Part shown: in pieces, positions 26,298 through 35,209 of the stretch
Layout of the letters: the number at the start of each line of letters is the position of its first letter
How positions within the stretch are numbered: position 1 is the first letter of the stretch
NCBI RefSeq assembly: GCF_009831655.1
Contig: NZ_WRPA01000022.1
Location: 1 to 64,000 of the forward strand
Direction: 5' to 3'
Origin: Shewanella insulae
GTDB lineage: Bacteria > Pseudomonadota > Gammaproteobacteria > Enterobacterales > Shewanellaceae
DNA length: 64,000 nucleotides
Position numbers and translations under genes: made by a program
The notes under the pieces: model-generated
Seen by the model: only the letters and a program-made list of their open reading frames with translations
Told to the model about the DNA's origin: nothing
Database searches by the model: none

Positions 26298-27218
26298 ATG
26301 GATAAGATCAGCGCGATACGTAGCTTCGTCGAGGTGGCCAGCTGCGGCAGTTTTACCCAGGCCGCCGAGCAACTGGGCCTCAGCCGACTACAGGTTTCCC
26401 GCCACATACAGGAAGTGGAACGCTGGCTGGGGCTACGCCTGTTACATCGCACCACCCGCAGCGTCAGCCTGAGCGTGCAGGGCGAAGAGGCCTTTATCTA
26501 TTGCCAGAAGATCCTCGATGAGGTCGCGGCGCTGCAAAACCGCGCCCAACGCCACAGACAGGAGTTGGTCGGCAGCATACGTATCGCCTCTCCCATAGGT
26601 CTGGGCCAGGCACTGCTGTTCGATGCGGTGGACGACTTTACCCGCGAGCATCCCGAGGTCAAGGTGCAGCTAGTGCTATCGGATGAACTGGTACAGCTTG
26701 TCGATGAGCGAGTTGATATCGCCCTGCGCTACACCCAACAGCCGGGTGAGAGCCTGATCGCCCGCCGTTTGATGCATATAGACTCGGTGCTGTGCGCCTC
26801 ACCTGACTATCTCGCTGGCCATGCCCCCATCACCACCCTAGAGGACATCACGGCGCACAACTGCCTGATCCACGCCAGCCAAACCAGCTGGCTGTTTGTC
26901 AAAGACAATCAAAACATTTCGCAGCCGGTTTACGGCAACCTGCAGGCTAACGACATGGGCGTCCTCCTCAAGGCGGCGCTGCGGGGCAAGGGGCTTATTC
27001 ATCTGCCCTGCGATCTCGCCAATGCTCATCTGGCGTCGGGGGAATTGGTCGAGCTGCTGCCAGAGTATCACCTGCCGGGTAAGACGCTGTGGGCCGTCTA
27101 TCTCTCGCGCAGCTATCAGCAGCATCTGATTCGACACTTCATCGATTTTCTCGCCGAGCGCTGGCAGCAAGATATTCTCAAGCAACCCGCCCCGGTAAGC
27201 AGGAATTTGAGAGTGTAA
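26298..27218 (+). CDS. LysR-type regulator (CrgA/AaeR branch)
   Basis: Transcription factor of 306 residues. The N-terminal DNA-binding region reads SFVEVASCGSFTQAAEQLGL followed by SRLQVSRHIQEVE and RLLHRTTRSVSLS, typical of the LysR subgroup that often regulates an adjacent oxidoreductase gene. The effector-binding domain starts around residue 90. It is divergent from the NmrA-type reductase, its likely target. The ATG has no strong Shine-Dalgarno sequence. Confidence 0.9.
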   Translation: MDKISAIRSFVEVASCGSFTQAAEQLGLSRLQVSRHIQEVERWLGLRLLHRTTRSVSLSVQGEEAFIYCQKILDEVAALQNRAQRHRQELVGSIRIASPIGLGQALLFDAVDDFTREHPEVKVQLVLSDELVQLVDERVDIALRYTQQPGESLIARRLMHIDSVLCASPDYLAGHAPITTLEDITAHNCLIHASQTSWLFVKDNQNISQPVYGNLQANDMGVLLKAALRGKGLIHLPCDLANAHLASGELVELLPEYHLPGKTLWAVYLSRSYQQHLIRHFIDFLAERWQQDILKQPAPVSRNLRV

Positions 27219-27238
27219 TGAAACCTGTGCAGCCCTAG

Positions 27239-27255
27239 CTAGGTGCAGCACCTAG
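27239..27255. promoter_or_regulatory. 17-bp palindrome upstream of the lysE-like gene
   Basis: CTAGGTGC-A-GCACCTAG is a perfect dyad about 170 bases upstream of the exporter gene. A related GCTAGGTG element recurs at 27286-27293. They could be an operator pair; the dyad is not followed by a T-run, so it is not a classical terminator of the preceding LysR gene. Confidence 0.45.
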
Positions 27256-27421
27256 GAATCTCGTAAGCTTTACCGCCAGGCTACCGCTAGGTGTTACGCT
27301 AGCCTTGCAGCCGGACCCCGCGCCAAATTAGCCCCATGGCTTTACACAGGAGCCGTTCAGGCTAAGATGCTCAATCCGGGCAAATGGCTTGCCCGCTAAA
27401 GGTGCACACAAGGAGCCAGGC

Positions 27422-28015
27422 ATGTTGGAATCAATTGTTTCGTTAATCGCCGCCACCGGATTACTCCTGGGCTCGCCCGGTCCGGCGCCGCTGGCACTGG
27501 CCGCCACAGGCGCCACCTTTGGGATAAGGCGAGGCGCCCCCTTCCTGCTGGGCATACTCCTTGGGCTATCAGTCGCCATCGTCGGCGCCAGCGCCGGGCT
27601 TGCCGCCCTGTTTAGCCGCTTTCCCGACCTCAGGCTCACCTGCCAGTTACTGGGCGCCGCCTATATCGCCTTCATCGCCTATAAGATTGCCAGTGCCCCC
27701 TGCACCCAGTTAGATGACGCCCAGCAGGCGCCTAGCTTCAAGGATGGTTTCATCCTGAACCTGCTCAACCCAAAGGCCTATGCGGCCTTTCTGGCGATAT
27801 TCTCGCAGTTTTTACTGCCACTGGAGAATACGGCCTTGGGCTATCTGGCCACTGGCATCTGCGCCTTGCTGGTAGCAACTCTGGTAGACAGCCTCTGGCT
27901 GATCTTCGGTGGCCTGCTGCGTCCGCTGTTTTCCAGGCCGAAGGCCGCGAGGGCCCTGCGTATCTTCTTCGCCGTCGCCATGCTAGTCGCGGTTGGTTAT
28001 GCCTTGCTGGCCTAG
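27422..28015 (+). CDS. LysE/RhtB-family amino acid exporter
   Basis: Inner-membrane exporter of 197 residues with about six hydrophobic helices. It begins MLESIVSLIAATGLLLGSPGPAPL, the LysE-family Pro/Gly-rich motif at the end of TM1. It continues with LGAAYIAFIAYKIA and GFILNLLNPKAYAAFLA, both characteristic. I placed the start at ATG 27422 with AAGGAG seven bases upstream rather than at an upstream in-frame ATG. The transported amino acid is unknown. A palindrome lies upstream, but no dedicated regulator is apparent. Confidence 0.88.
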   Translation: MLESIVSLIAATGLLLGSPGPAPLALAATGATFGIRRGAPFLLGILLGLSVAIVGASAGLAALFSRFPDLRLTCQLLGAAYIAFIAYKIASAPCTQLDDAQQAPSFKDGFILNLLNPKAYAAFLAIFSQFLLPLENTALGYLATGICALLVATLVDSLWLIFGGLLRPLFSRPKAARALRIFFAVAMLVAVGYALLA

Positions 28016-28081
28016 CTAGCCGCTGACAAGCCGCATTAAACGCCGTACACTAAAAGCGCCAGAGAGCAGAAGAGAAGCCAG

Positions 28082-28369
28082 ATGTCAGCGCGCGATACCA
28101 TCATAGAGTTCACCACGATCCCCAACGTGGGTAAGGCCACGGCGGAGGATTTTTATAAGCTCGGCCTGCATCACCCCAGGGAGATTATCGGGCTGGATCC
28201 CTATCAGATGCACGCCCAACTCGAAGTCATCACCCAATGTCGTCACGACCCCTGTGTCATAGATGTGTTTATCGCCGCGGTACGTTTCATGGAAGGGGAA
28301 GAATCCCGCCCCTGGTGGCACTATACCCCGGAGCGTAAGGCGCATCTGGCCAAGCAGAAACAGGGATAA
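28082..28369 (+). CDS. Cdd1-like helix-hairpin-helix protein
   Basis: Small protein of 95 residues. The sequence TIPNVGKATAEDFYKLGLHHPREIIGLDPYQMH is a helix-hairpin-helix of the pathogenicity-locus Cdd1 family, followed by CRHDPCVIDVFIAAVRFMEG and a conserved Trp pair (PWWHY). Such modules bind nucleic acids without sequence specificity, but this family has no proven role. It lies between the exporter and an AAA ATPase gene on the same strand; gaps of 66 and 127 bases leave co-transcription open. Confidence 0.85.
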   Translation: MSARDTIIEFTTIPNVGKATAEDFYKLGLHHPREIIGLDPYQMHAQLEVITQCRHDPCVIDVFIAAVRFMEGEESRPWWHYTPERKAHLAKQKQG

Positions 28370-28496
28370 GCAGCGACAGGAGCAAGCTCACCTCACGCCG
28401 GAGCGCTTATGGCATCTAGCAAGTAAAGATGCCACTATGGCCCCAAGCCAAAATTAAACTCACCCTCAACGACTAAAACCACGAGAAAAGAGCGCC

Positions 28497-29684
28497 ATGC
28501 TGACCACCTTAGCCATCAACAACTACCGTTCGCTACGAGACATACGCCTGCCTCTGGGTCGGCTCAACCTGGTCACGGGCGCCAACGGCAGCGGCAAGTC
28601 CAACCTCTACAAGGCGCTTAGGCTGCTGGCACAGACGGCCCAAGGCGGCGTGGTCAATGCCCTGGCCCAGGAGGGCGGGCTGGACTCCTGCTTCTGGGCG
28701 GGGCCGGAAAACCTCACCAAGGGGATGTTGAGCGGCGAGACAGAGATAACCCCCACGGTGCGCCAGCAGACCAAACGACTGAAGCTGGGCTTTGCCGGTG
28801 ATGAGTTCAGCTACCTCATCGAGCTAGGGCTGCCCAAGCCCGACAGCACTACCTTCTTTGGGCTAGACCCTCAGATAAAGCGTGAGGCGATCTGGGTCGG
28901 CACTAAGTATCGACCCGCCGCCGTACTGGTGGAACGACGTGGCCCCATGGTGAAGGGGCGCGCCCAGCAAGGGGGACAAGATGGCTGGCAGAGCCTGAAT
29001 CAGCATATGCAGCATGGCGACAGCATCTTTACCGAACTGTCCGATCCCACCCGCACGCCCGAGGTGCTAAGGCTCAGAGACAGCATCCGTGCCTGGCGCT
29101 TCTACGATCATTTTCGCAGCGACAGCGAGGCCCCCGCGCGTCAGCCCCAGCTGGGCACGCGCACCCCAGTGCTACACCATGACGGCCGGGATCTGGCCTC
29201 CGCGATTCAAACTATCTTCGAGATAGGCGATAAGGAAAGCTTCGATGAGGCGGTGAGCGACGCCTTTCCCGGCGCCCATGTCACCATAGGCTACCAGGCC
29301 AGTGGCCTGTTGAGCGTCAACTTTCACCAGCAGGGGCTGCTAAGGCCCCTCAACGCCCAGGAACTCTCCGACGGCACCCTAAGGTATCTGCTGTTGATCG
29401 CCGCCCTGCTCACCCCAAGGCCACCAGAGTTGATGGTGCTCAACGAGCCAGAGACCAGTCTGCACCCGGATCTGCTACCGGCACTGGCGAGGCTTATCGC
29501 CAAGGCGTCTAATCTGTGTCAGCTCTGGGTAGTCTCCCATGCCAATCGACTGATCAATGCCCTCAACGAATTCGAGCAGTGTCAGCTGATCGAACTCGAC
29601 AAGCAGCTGGGGCAGACCAAGATAGTGGGGCAAGATCTACTGTCGACACCAGGCTGGAACTGGCAACAAAAAGCCCAGGGCTAG
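28497..29684 (+). CDS. RecF/SMC-type AAA ATPase
   Basis: Cytoplasmic ATPase of 395 residues. Walker A is GANGSGKSN (28-36) right after the N-terminal strand, as in RecF and OLD-type proteins. The signature ELSDGTLRYLLL, Walker B MVLNEPETSLHPD, and the switch His in VVSHANRL follow near the C-terminus. The coiled-coil part between them is short. No TOPRIM nuclease domain or partner nuclease gene is attached, so an anti-phage function cannot be claimed. A weak hairpin (29671-29694) overlaps its end. Confidence 0.87.
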   Translation: MLTTLAINNYRSLRDIRLPLGRLNLVTGANGSGKSNLYKALRLLAQTAQGGVVNALAQEGGLDSCFWAGPENLTKGMLSGETEITPTVRQQTKRLKLGFAGDEFSYLIELGLPKPDSTTFFGLDPQIKREAIWVGTKYRPAAVLVERRGPMVKGRAQQGGQDGWQSLNQHMQHGDSIFTELSDPTRTPEVLRLRDSIRAWRFYDHFRSDSEAPARQPQLGTRTPVLHHDGRDLASAIQTIFEIGDKESFDEAVSDAFPGAHVTIGYQASGLLSVNFHQQGLLRPLNAQELSDGTLRYLLLIAALLTPRPPELMVLNEPETSLHPDLLPALARLIAKASNLCQLWVVSHANRLINALNEFEQCQLIELDKQLGQTKIVGQDLLSTPGWNWQQKAQG

Positions 29685-29715
29685 GCCAGGGCTTGATAAA
29701 AATAACGAAGGCGAG

Positions 29716-30090
29716 TTATAGAGAGAAATTGGCAATTGTCTTCTGAATGCCCACGACGTCGGTGCCTTTCTTCAGCTCCTTGACCAGGGGATCTTTCTGC
29801 CCCGAGATCCATAGCTTTAACTCGGCGTCCATGTCGAAGGTTCCGGCGGTTTCCACTTCAAAGTGGGTGATCGCCTTGTAGGGCACTGAGTGGTAACTCA
29901 CCTTCTTGCCGGTGACTCCCTGTTTGTCGATAAGGATGAGTCGCTTGTTGGTAAATACAAACATGTCGCGTATGACACGGTAAGCCAGTGCTAACTGCTC
30001 GTTGTCTCCCATGATAGGCCCCAACTCCTGAGCCAACTCATCCAGGTTAACTTCGGCAGCATTGCCCATCAGCGAATCTAACAGTCCCAT
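29716..30090 (-). CDS. Bacterial PH-domain protein
   Basis: Protein of 124 residues that matches the bacterial pleckstrin-homology family (bPH_1, as in B. subtilis YvbH). Core strands are IRDMFVFTNKRLILIDKQG and KVSYHSVPYKAITHFEVET, with the tail PLVKELKKGTDVVGIQKTI. No signal peptide or membrane helix is present. The function is unknown. It is a single gene, convergent with the AAA ATPase and separated by about 210 bases from the U32 gene on the same strand. Confidence 0.88.
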   Translation of the reverse strand: MGLLDSLMGNAAEVNLDELAQELGPIMGDNEQLALAYRVIRDMFVFTNKRLILIDKQGVTGKKVSYHSVPYKAITHFEVETAGTFDMDAELKLWISGQKDPLVKELKKGTDVVGIQKTIANFSL

Positions 30091-30299
30091 ATATTTTCCT
30101 TAATAGCTGAAATGAGGTGTATCCCAGGGAAGGGGCGAACAAGTCGTCGCACAGCCCCGCAGGGCGAGGCTTACAGCGGTATTTGCTGCGTTACAGCTCT
30201 TGCGAAGGACTAGGGCCATTCGCTGCAAACTGTGCCTTGCATCTATCCACGTTAAGCACACGCAGAGCAAGCACGGAACTTATTCTCACCTTCCCTAGC

Positions 30300-32213
30300 C
30301 TATACCTGACGGTTAGCGCCGACAACCATCATTTCGCATTTAGGACAGTCGAACACCAGTTTCAATACATCTTTACCTATCTCTATCTGCAGCGGCTCCG
30401 CCTTGATGCCGGGCACCTCCTTGGGGCAGAGGTTAAAGTTAAAGCGCAGGCAGTGCTTGGTCACCATCAGCGGCGCGTCTTCGGTCACGCCGTTCTTCTC
30501 ATAGGTGTCTTCTATCTCGATCACCCCGTGGCGGGTATAGAAGTCTTTCGCCTTCTCGTTGGCGACGTTACCCATGAAGCTCAGATGCTTAAAGGGATAG
30601 GTGGCGTCCTGATTATATTTCCACGCCTGTGGGCGCTCGTAACCCTCGACGCGCGCCAGCTCCAGGGCGGCGACCGTGTCACGGCGCAGACCGTTGAGCA
30701 GGGAAGCCGGCATAAACCAGGGGCTGGCGGTCTCGATATTGATCTCGCGGGCCTCGAAGTCTGTGCTGCCAAGCTTTCTTAGCTGCTTATTCAGGTTCTG
30801 CATCGCCTTCTCGACGTCTGTGGCCGGGGTCTTCTCCATCGCCAGCTCACGGGTGGCGCTCAGGCCATATTGGTCGGTCATGGTCAGGGCGACCCCCTCC
30901 GGGGTATCGCTCAACGTCATGTCCACCTTGATGATCCGCTTAGACGACTCCTTGGCCAGCACGGTTTCGAACGCCTGATCATGGTTACGATACAGGGTAG
31001 CACCCACCTTAAGATCGCCCGGCACGGCGATCACATACAGCTTACTGCCGTCGGCACGGTTGACCCTGAGCCCCTGCAGCTTATCGTCAGACTGCTTGGC
31101 CTTCTCATAGTTCGGCGGGAAGTAACACAGGCCGTCACCGTTGTTGAAGCTGTGGGTCGATTCAACCTGAATAAAGTCTTTCCCCAGGGCCGCCACCTTG
31201 CCCACCTCTTCGCCGATGTATTTGGGCGAACGGAAGTCGCTGACCCCCTGGCTACGTTCGTTAACGAAGTAGTCGGTGCGGCCACGGTTAAAGGTCTTCT
31301 CGGTGTTAGGCGTGAAGCTGTGTTCGCAGCGGCCATGGCTCGAGGCGACAAACTCGGGGCGGCGCGCGATGATCTTATCCAGCTCCTGGCGATAGTGAGC
31401 GGTCACGTTCTTCACATAGCTGAGGTCTTTGAGGCGACCCTCGATCTTAAAGGAGCGAATGCCGGCGTCGATCAGCGCCTCTAGGTTATCGGTCTGGTTG
31501 TTGTCTTTGAGCGACAGCAGGTGCTCATTTTGCGCCAACACCTCACCCTGACGAGTCTTAAGATCCCCCGGCAGGCGACACATCTGCGAACACTCGCCGC
31601 GGTTGGCGCTGCGGTTACTAAAGGCGTGACTCAGGTTACACAGGCCGCTGTAGGCGACGCACAGTGCGCCGTGGATGAAGAACTCCAGCTGCATATTGGT
31701 CTTAGCCGCCACGTCGCGGATCTGACTCAGACCCAATTCACGGGCGAGTACTACCTGTGAGAAGCCCACCTGCTCTAAGAAGGCGACCTTCTCTGGATTA
31801 CGGTTATCCATCTGGGTACTGGCATGCAGGGCGATAGGTGGAATATCCAGCTGAAGCACCCCCATATCCTGCACGATCAGGGCATCGGCACCGGCCTCAT
31901 ACACCTGCCAGATCAGCTTCTGCGCCGCCTCCAGCTCGTCGTCCATCAAGATGGTGTTGATGGCGACAAACACCTGGGCGTGATAGCGATGGGCAAACTC
32001 ACACAGACGGGCGATATCTTCGACGCTGTTGCCGGCGGTCGCCCTGGCCCCGAAGGCTGGTCCACCGATATAGACGGCGTCGGCACCATGCTTGATGGCC
32101 TCGATACCATAGTCGGCATTCTTGGCGGGGGCCAGGAGCTCGAGGCGGTTTGAGCGGGTGGTTACCGGCGCACTGGCGGCGCTATCGGGGATAAAAATCT
32201 CAGGCTTGTCCAT
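30300..32213 (-). CDS. rlhA: U32-family RNA hydroxylation protein (RlhA/YdcP-like)
   Basis: U32 protein of 637 residues, the size of E. coli RlhA, which is needed for 5-hydroxylation of cytidine 2501 in 23S rRNA. The N-terminal barrel shows LELLAPAKNADYGIEAIKHG and GADAVYIGG. The conserved cysteine cluster lies in GALCVAYSGLCNLSH followed by ANRGECSQMCRLPGD, and probably binds an Fe-S cluster. A further CLRFNFNLCPKE and CPKCEMM occur at the C-terminus. TrhP/YegQ is shorter (about 450), which favours RlhA. The historic name peptidase U32 does not imply proteolysis. Confidence 0.85.
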   Translation of the reverse strand: MDKPEIFIPDSAASAPVTTRSNRLELLAPAKNADYGIEAIKHGADAVYIGGPAFGARATAGNSVEDIARLCEFAHRYHAQVFVAINTILMDDELEAAQKLIWQVYEAGADALIVQDMGVLQLDIPPIALHASTQMDNRNPEKVAFLEQVGFSQVVLARELGLSQIRDVAAKTNMQLEFFIHGALCVAYSGLCNLSHAFSNRSANRGECSQMCRLPGDLKTRQGEVLAQNEHLLSLKDNNQTDNLEALIDAGIRSFKIEGRLKDLSYVKNVTAHYRQELDKIIARRPEFVASSHGRCEHSFTPNTEKTFNRGRTDYFVNERSQGVSDFRSPKYIGEEVGKVAALGKDFIQVESTHSFNNGDGLCYFPPNYEKAKQSDDKLQGLRVNRADGSKLYVIAVPGDLKVGATLYRNHDQAFETVLAKESSKRIIKVDMTLSDTPEGVALTMTDQYGLSATRELAMEKTPATDVEKAMQNLNKQLRKLGSTDFEAREINIETASPWFMPASLLNGLRRDTVAALELARVEGYERPQAWKYNQDATYPFKHLSFMGNVANEKAKDFYTRHGVIEIEDTYEKNGVTEDAPLMVTKHCLRFNFNLCPKEVPGIKAEPLQIEIGKDVLKLVFDCPKCEMMVVGANRQV

Positions 32214-32380
32214 GAGGAGTCTCGAATCAGATCACAGATAGATAAAAATTAGGGGCGCGATTATAACAGACCTGGCTCACAAAACACCTCGCCATCGCGC
32301 ATTTTTTAGCCGAATTAGTCATTCATCGGGCTCCAGAGCAACTTGATTATCGGCTCTAGCTAATGCCAGTCGTCTAACAC

Positions 32381-32698
32381 TCAGTAATGCACCGCCAGCC
32401 AGAGGGTCTCCTCATGTTCACTGGTCCAGCTAACCCTGTGGCGACAATGGACGGGGATATTAAGATGATCGCCCACCTTAAGATGCACCACCTCACCCTC
32501 CTCGAACACTAAGCGTGCCTCTCCCTTAAGCACCATGACCCACTCGTTTCTGTCCTGATCGTACCATTGCCCCTCTGGGGTGCGATGGGCCTTGGAGACG
32601 ATACGCTCGATCAACACTGCGCCCGTATCCACCAGTGGCTCGAACACCTCGAGGGTAAGATCGTCCGGCAGGGACGCAAAGATATTTTGCTTATCCAT
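32381..32698 (-). CDS. Small cupin-fold protein
   Basis: Single-domain cupin of about 105 residues. The two cupin motifs are seen as EWVMVLKGEARLVFEEGE and VGDHLNIPVHCRHRVSWT, with a possible metal-binding His pair in the second. I chose ATG 32698 since GAGGGGG lies six bases upstream; ATG 32704 would touch that site directly. The substrate is unknown. It follows the SRPBCC gene on the same strand by 17 bases, so the two probably form an operon. Confidence 0.85.
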   Translation of the reverse strand: MDKQNIFASLPDDLTLEVFEPLVDTGAVLIERIVSKAHRTPEGQWYDQDRNEWVMVLKGEARLVFEEGEVVHLKVGDHLNIPVHCRHRVSWTSEHEETLWLAVHY

Positions 32699-32715
32699 GG
32701 CCATCCCCCTCAGAT

Positions 32716-33252
32716 TCAGTTGCTCTCGAGTAGGGTCTTGAGGTTACTCAGCCCCTGGCTGAGATCCCGCTCCACCATGGCATCAATCTGCATCAGCGGC
32801 AGCAGGATATTCATGGGATAGGCCATGTGGCCGCTAAAACCCCAGTGTACCTCGGTCTGATTCGGCCCAAGGGCATCTGTGGTGATATAGGCGGGCGACA
32901 CCGCCTCAAACGGCGTCTTAAACCTCAGCTCATACTCGATACGCTTACCGGGAAAGATCGCCATGATCTCCTGCTCTCCCGCGCCAACATCCGGGTTATC
33001 GCTGTGCCAGCTTGAGACAAAGCCGACTGTACCATCCTCGCCGCGATAACTCTTCTCCATGGCCGTGTCCATCTTGGCCCAGACGCTAAATTGTTCCTGG
33101 TTTTTGAGCTTTCTCAGGAAGTCGAACACCTGATCCGCCGGCCTGTCGATAACAATCTGGGTATCCACGCGGTAATCTTCTTCGATAAAGAGGGCAGCAA
33201 TAAAGGGGGATGAGAGCAACAGGAGTACGAGTATCAGGAGTTTCTTTAGCAT
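32716..33252 (-). CDS. SRPBCC-fold protein with N-terminal membrane anchor
   Basis: Protein of 178 residues. An N-terminal hydrophobic helix (KLLILVLLLLSSPFIAALF) anchors it, or acts as an uncleaved signal. The rest is a START/polyketide-cyclase fold with VDTQIVIDRPADQVFDFL and EVHWGFSGHMAYPMN. Such folds bind hydrophobic ligands. No substrate is suggested by context. It precedes the cupin gene at short distance, and both may act together. Confidence 0.82.
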   Translation of the reverse strand: MLKKLLILVLLLLSSPFIAALFIEEDYRVDTQIVIDRPADQVFDFLRKLKNQEQFSVWAKMDTAMEKSYRGEDGTVGFVSSWHSDNPDVGAGEQEIMAIFPGKRIEYELRFKTPFEAVSPAYITTDALGPNQTEVHWGFSGHMAYPMNILLPLMQIDAMVERDLSQGLSNLKTLLESN

Positions 33253-33454
33253 GACGGGTTCCTTAGCAGGCAGGCGATGACCCTAGTGGCTGGCACTAAA
33301 TCATCTGGCCTAATGGTATCTGTCATAACATAGCCAAGAATCAGGGTGTTGGAAAGCGGCATCACGACCAACACCGGCTCCTAATACCAGATACGAGTAC
33401 CAGCAAAGAGCCGATTATTAACAAGGCGTTGCCATGGCAAGGCCCCAAAACAGA

Positions 33455-33485
33455 AAGGGCGCCTCGAGTGAGAGACGCCCTCTAT
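33455..33485 (-). terminator. Possible terminator of nagB
   Basis: AGGGCG...CGCCCT forms a 6-base stem on either side of a 14-base loop, about 20 bases downstream of the nagB stop. On the minus strand the stem is followed by a mixed TTCTG stretch, so the T-run is poor. Confidence 0.5.
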
Positions 33486-33501
33486 GTTTACCCTGTTACA
33501 A

Positions 33502-34305
33502 CTAGCCGGCCTTAAGGGCCGCCAACCTGGCCTGCAGCAGCTGGTTCTCCGCCTCGATATGCTTATAAAAGTCCTTATCGGCCAGCTTGGACGCCGCAGC
33601 CTCATCGATCACCAACACGGCGTCGCGATGCAGCTGCAGTGCCGAGGCGGGACAAGCGGCACTCAGGGCACCCTCTACCGCGGCGCGAATCGCATCGGCC
33701 TTACTCTCACCGGTTGCCAACAGCAACACCTTCTTGGCATCTAAAATAGTGCCAATCCCCATGGTGATCGACAGGTGGGGCTGATATTCCCCCTCGGCGA
33801 AGAAGCGGGCATTGTCCTCGATAGTCGCCTGAGTCAGCGTCTTGACCCGGGTGCGCGACATCAAACCCGATGAGGGCTCATTGAAGCCGATATGACCGTT
33901 ACGGCCTATGCCAAGCAGCTGGATATCTATGCCACCGGTGGCCTGGATCTGCGCCTCATAGGCCTCGCAGGCGGCCGTGGGATCTTCGGCGTCTCCCGGC
34001 GGCACATGGGTGTTGGCCTTATTTATGTCTATGGCATCGAACAGCTGGCTGTTCATGAAGTAGCGATAACTCTGAGGATGACTCCCCTCCAGCCCCAGAT
34101 ATTCATCCAGATTAAAGCTGGTCACCCCCGCGAAGGAGATGGCGCCCGCCTGATTGGCGGCCACCAGACGCTGATAGAGAGACACTGGGGTCGAGCCAGT
34201 CGCCAGCCCCAGCACTGAGTCCGGCTTACGCTTAAGCTGATTAATGATGAGATTGGCACCATATTCCGCCACCTCGGCGCTGTCTCTTAGAATAACAATT
34301 TGCAT
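33502..34305 (-). CDS. nagB: Glucosamine-6-phosphate deaminase
   Basis: Enzyme of 267 residues that converts glucosamine 6-phosphate to fructose 6-phosphate and ammonia, the last step of chitin-derived amino-sugar breakdown. Landmarks are LGLATGSTPVSLYQRL (phosphate-binding loop), FNLDEYLGL (catalytic Asp), and GIGRNGHIGFNEP (catalytic His loop). I placed the start at MQIVILRDS; the longer frame runs into the promoter. No other nag genes adjoin, but a perfect NagR-type operator lies 113 bases upstream, making it a satellite of the NagR regulon. Confidence 0.96.
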   Translation of the reverse strand: MQIVILRDSAEVAEYGANLIINQLKRKPDSVLGLATGSTPVSLYQRLVAANQAGAISFAGVTSFNLDEYLGLEGSHPQSYRYFMNSQLFDAIDINKANTHVPPGDAEDPTAACEAYEAQIQATGGIDIQLLGIGRNGHIGFNEPSSGLMSRTRVKTLTQATIEDNARFFAEGEYQPHLSITMGIGTILDAKKVLLLATGESKADAIRAAVEGALSAACPASALQLHRDAVLVIDEAAASKLADKDFYKHIEAENQLLQARLAALKAG

Positions 34306-34417
34306 GATTTGACTCGTCTCGCCCCTGGTAGTTAACGCCCTCTCCCGGCAGCTGACTGCATGATAACAAGCACAGCTCAACGCGCCTTCGGGAGAAATCA
34401 ACATTACTATAACCACA

Positions 34418-34435
34418 AATGACAGCGTTGTCATT
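34418..34435. promoter_or_regulatory. NagR operator upstream of nagB
   Basis: AATGACAGCGTTGTCATT is a perfect dyad (AATGACA-GCGT-TGTCATT). It matches the NagR motif AATGACARCGYTGTCATT that I recall from comparative work on Shewanella N-acetylglucosamine genes. It should repress nagB in the absence of amino sugars. Confidence 0.85.
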
Positions 34436-34505
34436 ATTAATCTGATTATAAAAAAGACGCGTTATTCGTGGTAAACTCGCCCGGCCCAATATCACAGAGA
34501 AGCCT

Positions 34506-35171
34506 ATGCCAGCTCTTAAGTCAGCCCCTATGCCAGCAAAAGTTACGCCTTTGAAAATTACCCCTGATTCAATTGAGCCGACTCAAGACGAGAGCCAGGA
34601 GAGTACGACTGACCAACACTTCATGATCTTTAAGCCCTACGGCTATCTGAGTCAGTTTGTCGGCGAGCGCCGTAAGCGCAAGCCGCTGCTGGGAGAGCTG
34701 GCGGACTTTCCCGCAGGTATCATGGCGATCGGCCGGCTGGATCATGACTCTGAGGGATTACTGCTACTAACCACAGATGGCAAGACCAGCCACGCGGTGC
34801 GCAGCAAGTCGATCGAGAAGGAGTATTATCTGCAGCTCAATGGTGAGATCACTGAGCAGGCAATATTGAGCCTCTGTGAAGGGGTGGAGATCGGCATCAA
34901 GGGCGAGAAGTATCGCACCCTGCCCTGCAAAGCACGCCGCCTTGACCAGGCACCCGATCTGCCGCCGCGCGGACGCAAGATCAGAGACGAGCGCCATGGG
35001 CCTACCAGCTGGCTGGCGATCACCATCACAGAGGGCAAGAATCGTCAGCTGCGCAAGATGACCGCCGCCGTCGGCTTTGCCACCCTGAGGCTGGTGCGGG
35101 TACGCATCGGCGATATCCACCTGGGTGGGCTGCAACCCGGTGAAGTCAGACCCCTTGCCGTACTAGGCTGA
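34506..35171 (+). CDS. rluE: 23S rRNA pseudouridine synthase, RluE-like
   Basis: Enzyme of 221 residues. The catalytic motif GRLDHDSEGLLLLT holds the nucleophilic Asp in the place typical of the RsuA/RluB/E/F family. FKPYGYLSQF and the C-terminal TEGKNRQLRKMTAAVG are also typical. There is no N-terminal S4 domain, and the total length fits RluE (pseudouridine 2457). About 35 Pro/Thr-rich residues precede the catalytic core. It is divergent from nagB and likely independent of it. Confidence 0.88.
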   Translation: MPALKSAPMPAKVTPLKITPDSIEPTQDESQESTTDQHFMIFKPYGYLSQFVGERRKRKPLLGELADFPAGIMAIGRLDHDSEGLLLLTTDGKTSHAVRSKSIEKEYYLQLNGEITEQAILSLCEGVEIGIKGEKYRTLPCKARRLDQAPDLPPRGRKIRDERHGPTSWLAITITEGKNRQLRKMTAAVGFATLRLVRVRIGDIHLGGLQPGEVRPLAVLG

Positions 35172-35209
35172 GCAGAAACCTAAGCGCTGTCTCGTAAACT
35201 AAGCTAACG

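Noticed and set aside
28497..29684. AAA ATPase as a phage-defence (OLD/Gabija-type) gene
   Set aside because: There is no TOPRIM domain and no helicase or nuclease partner next to it; the surroundings are ordinary chromosomal genes.
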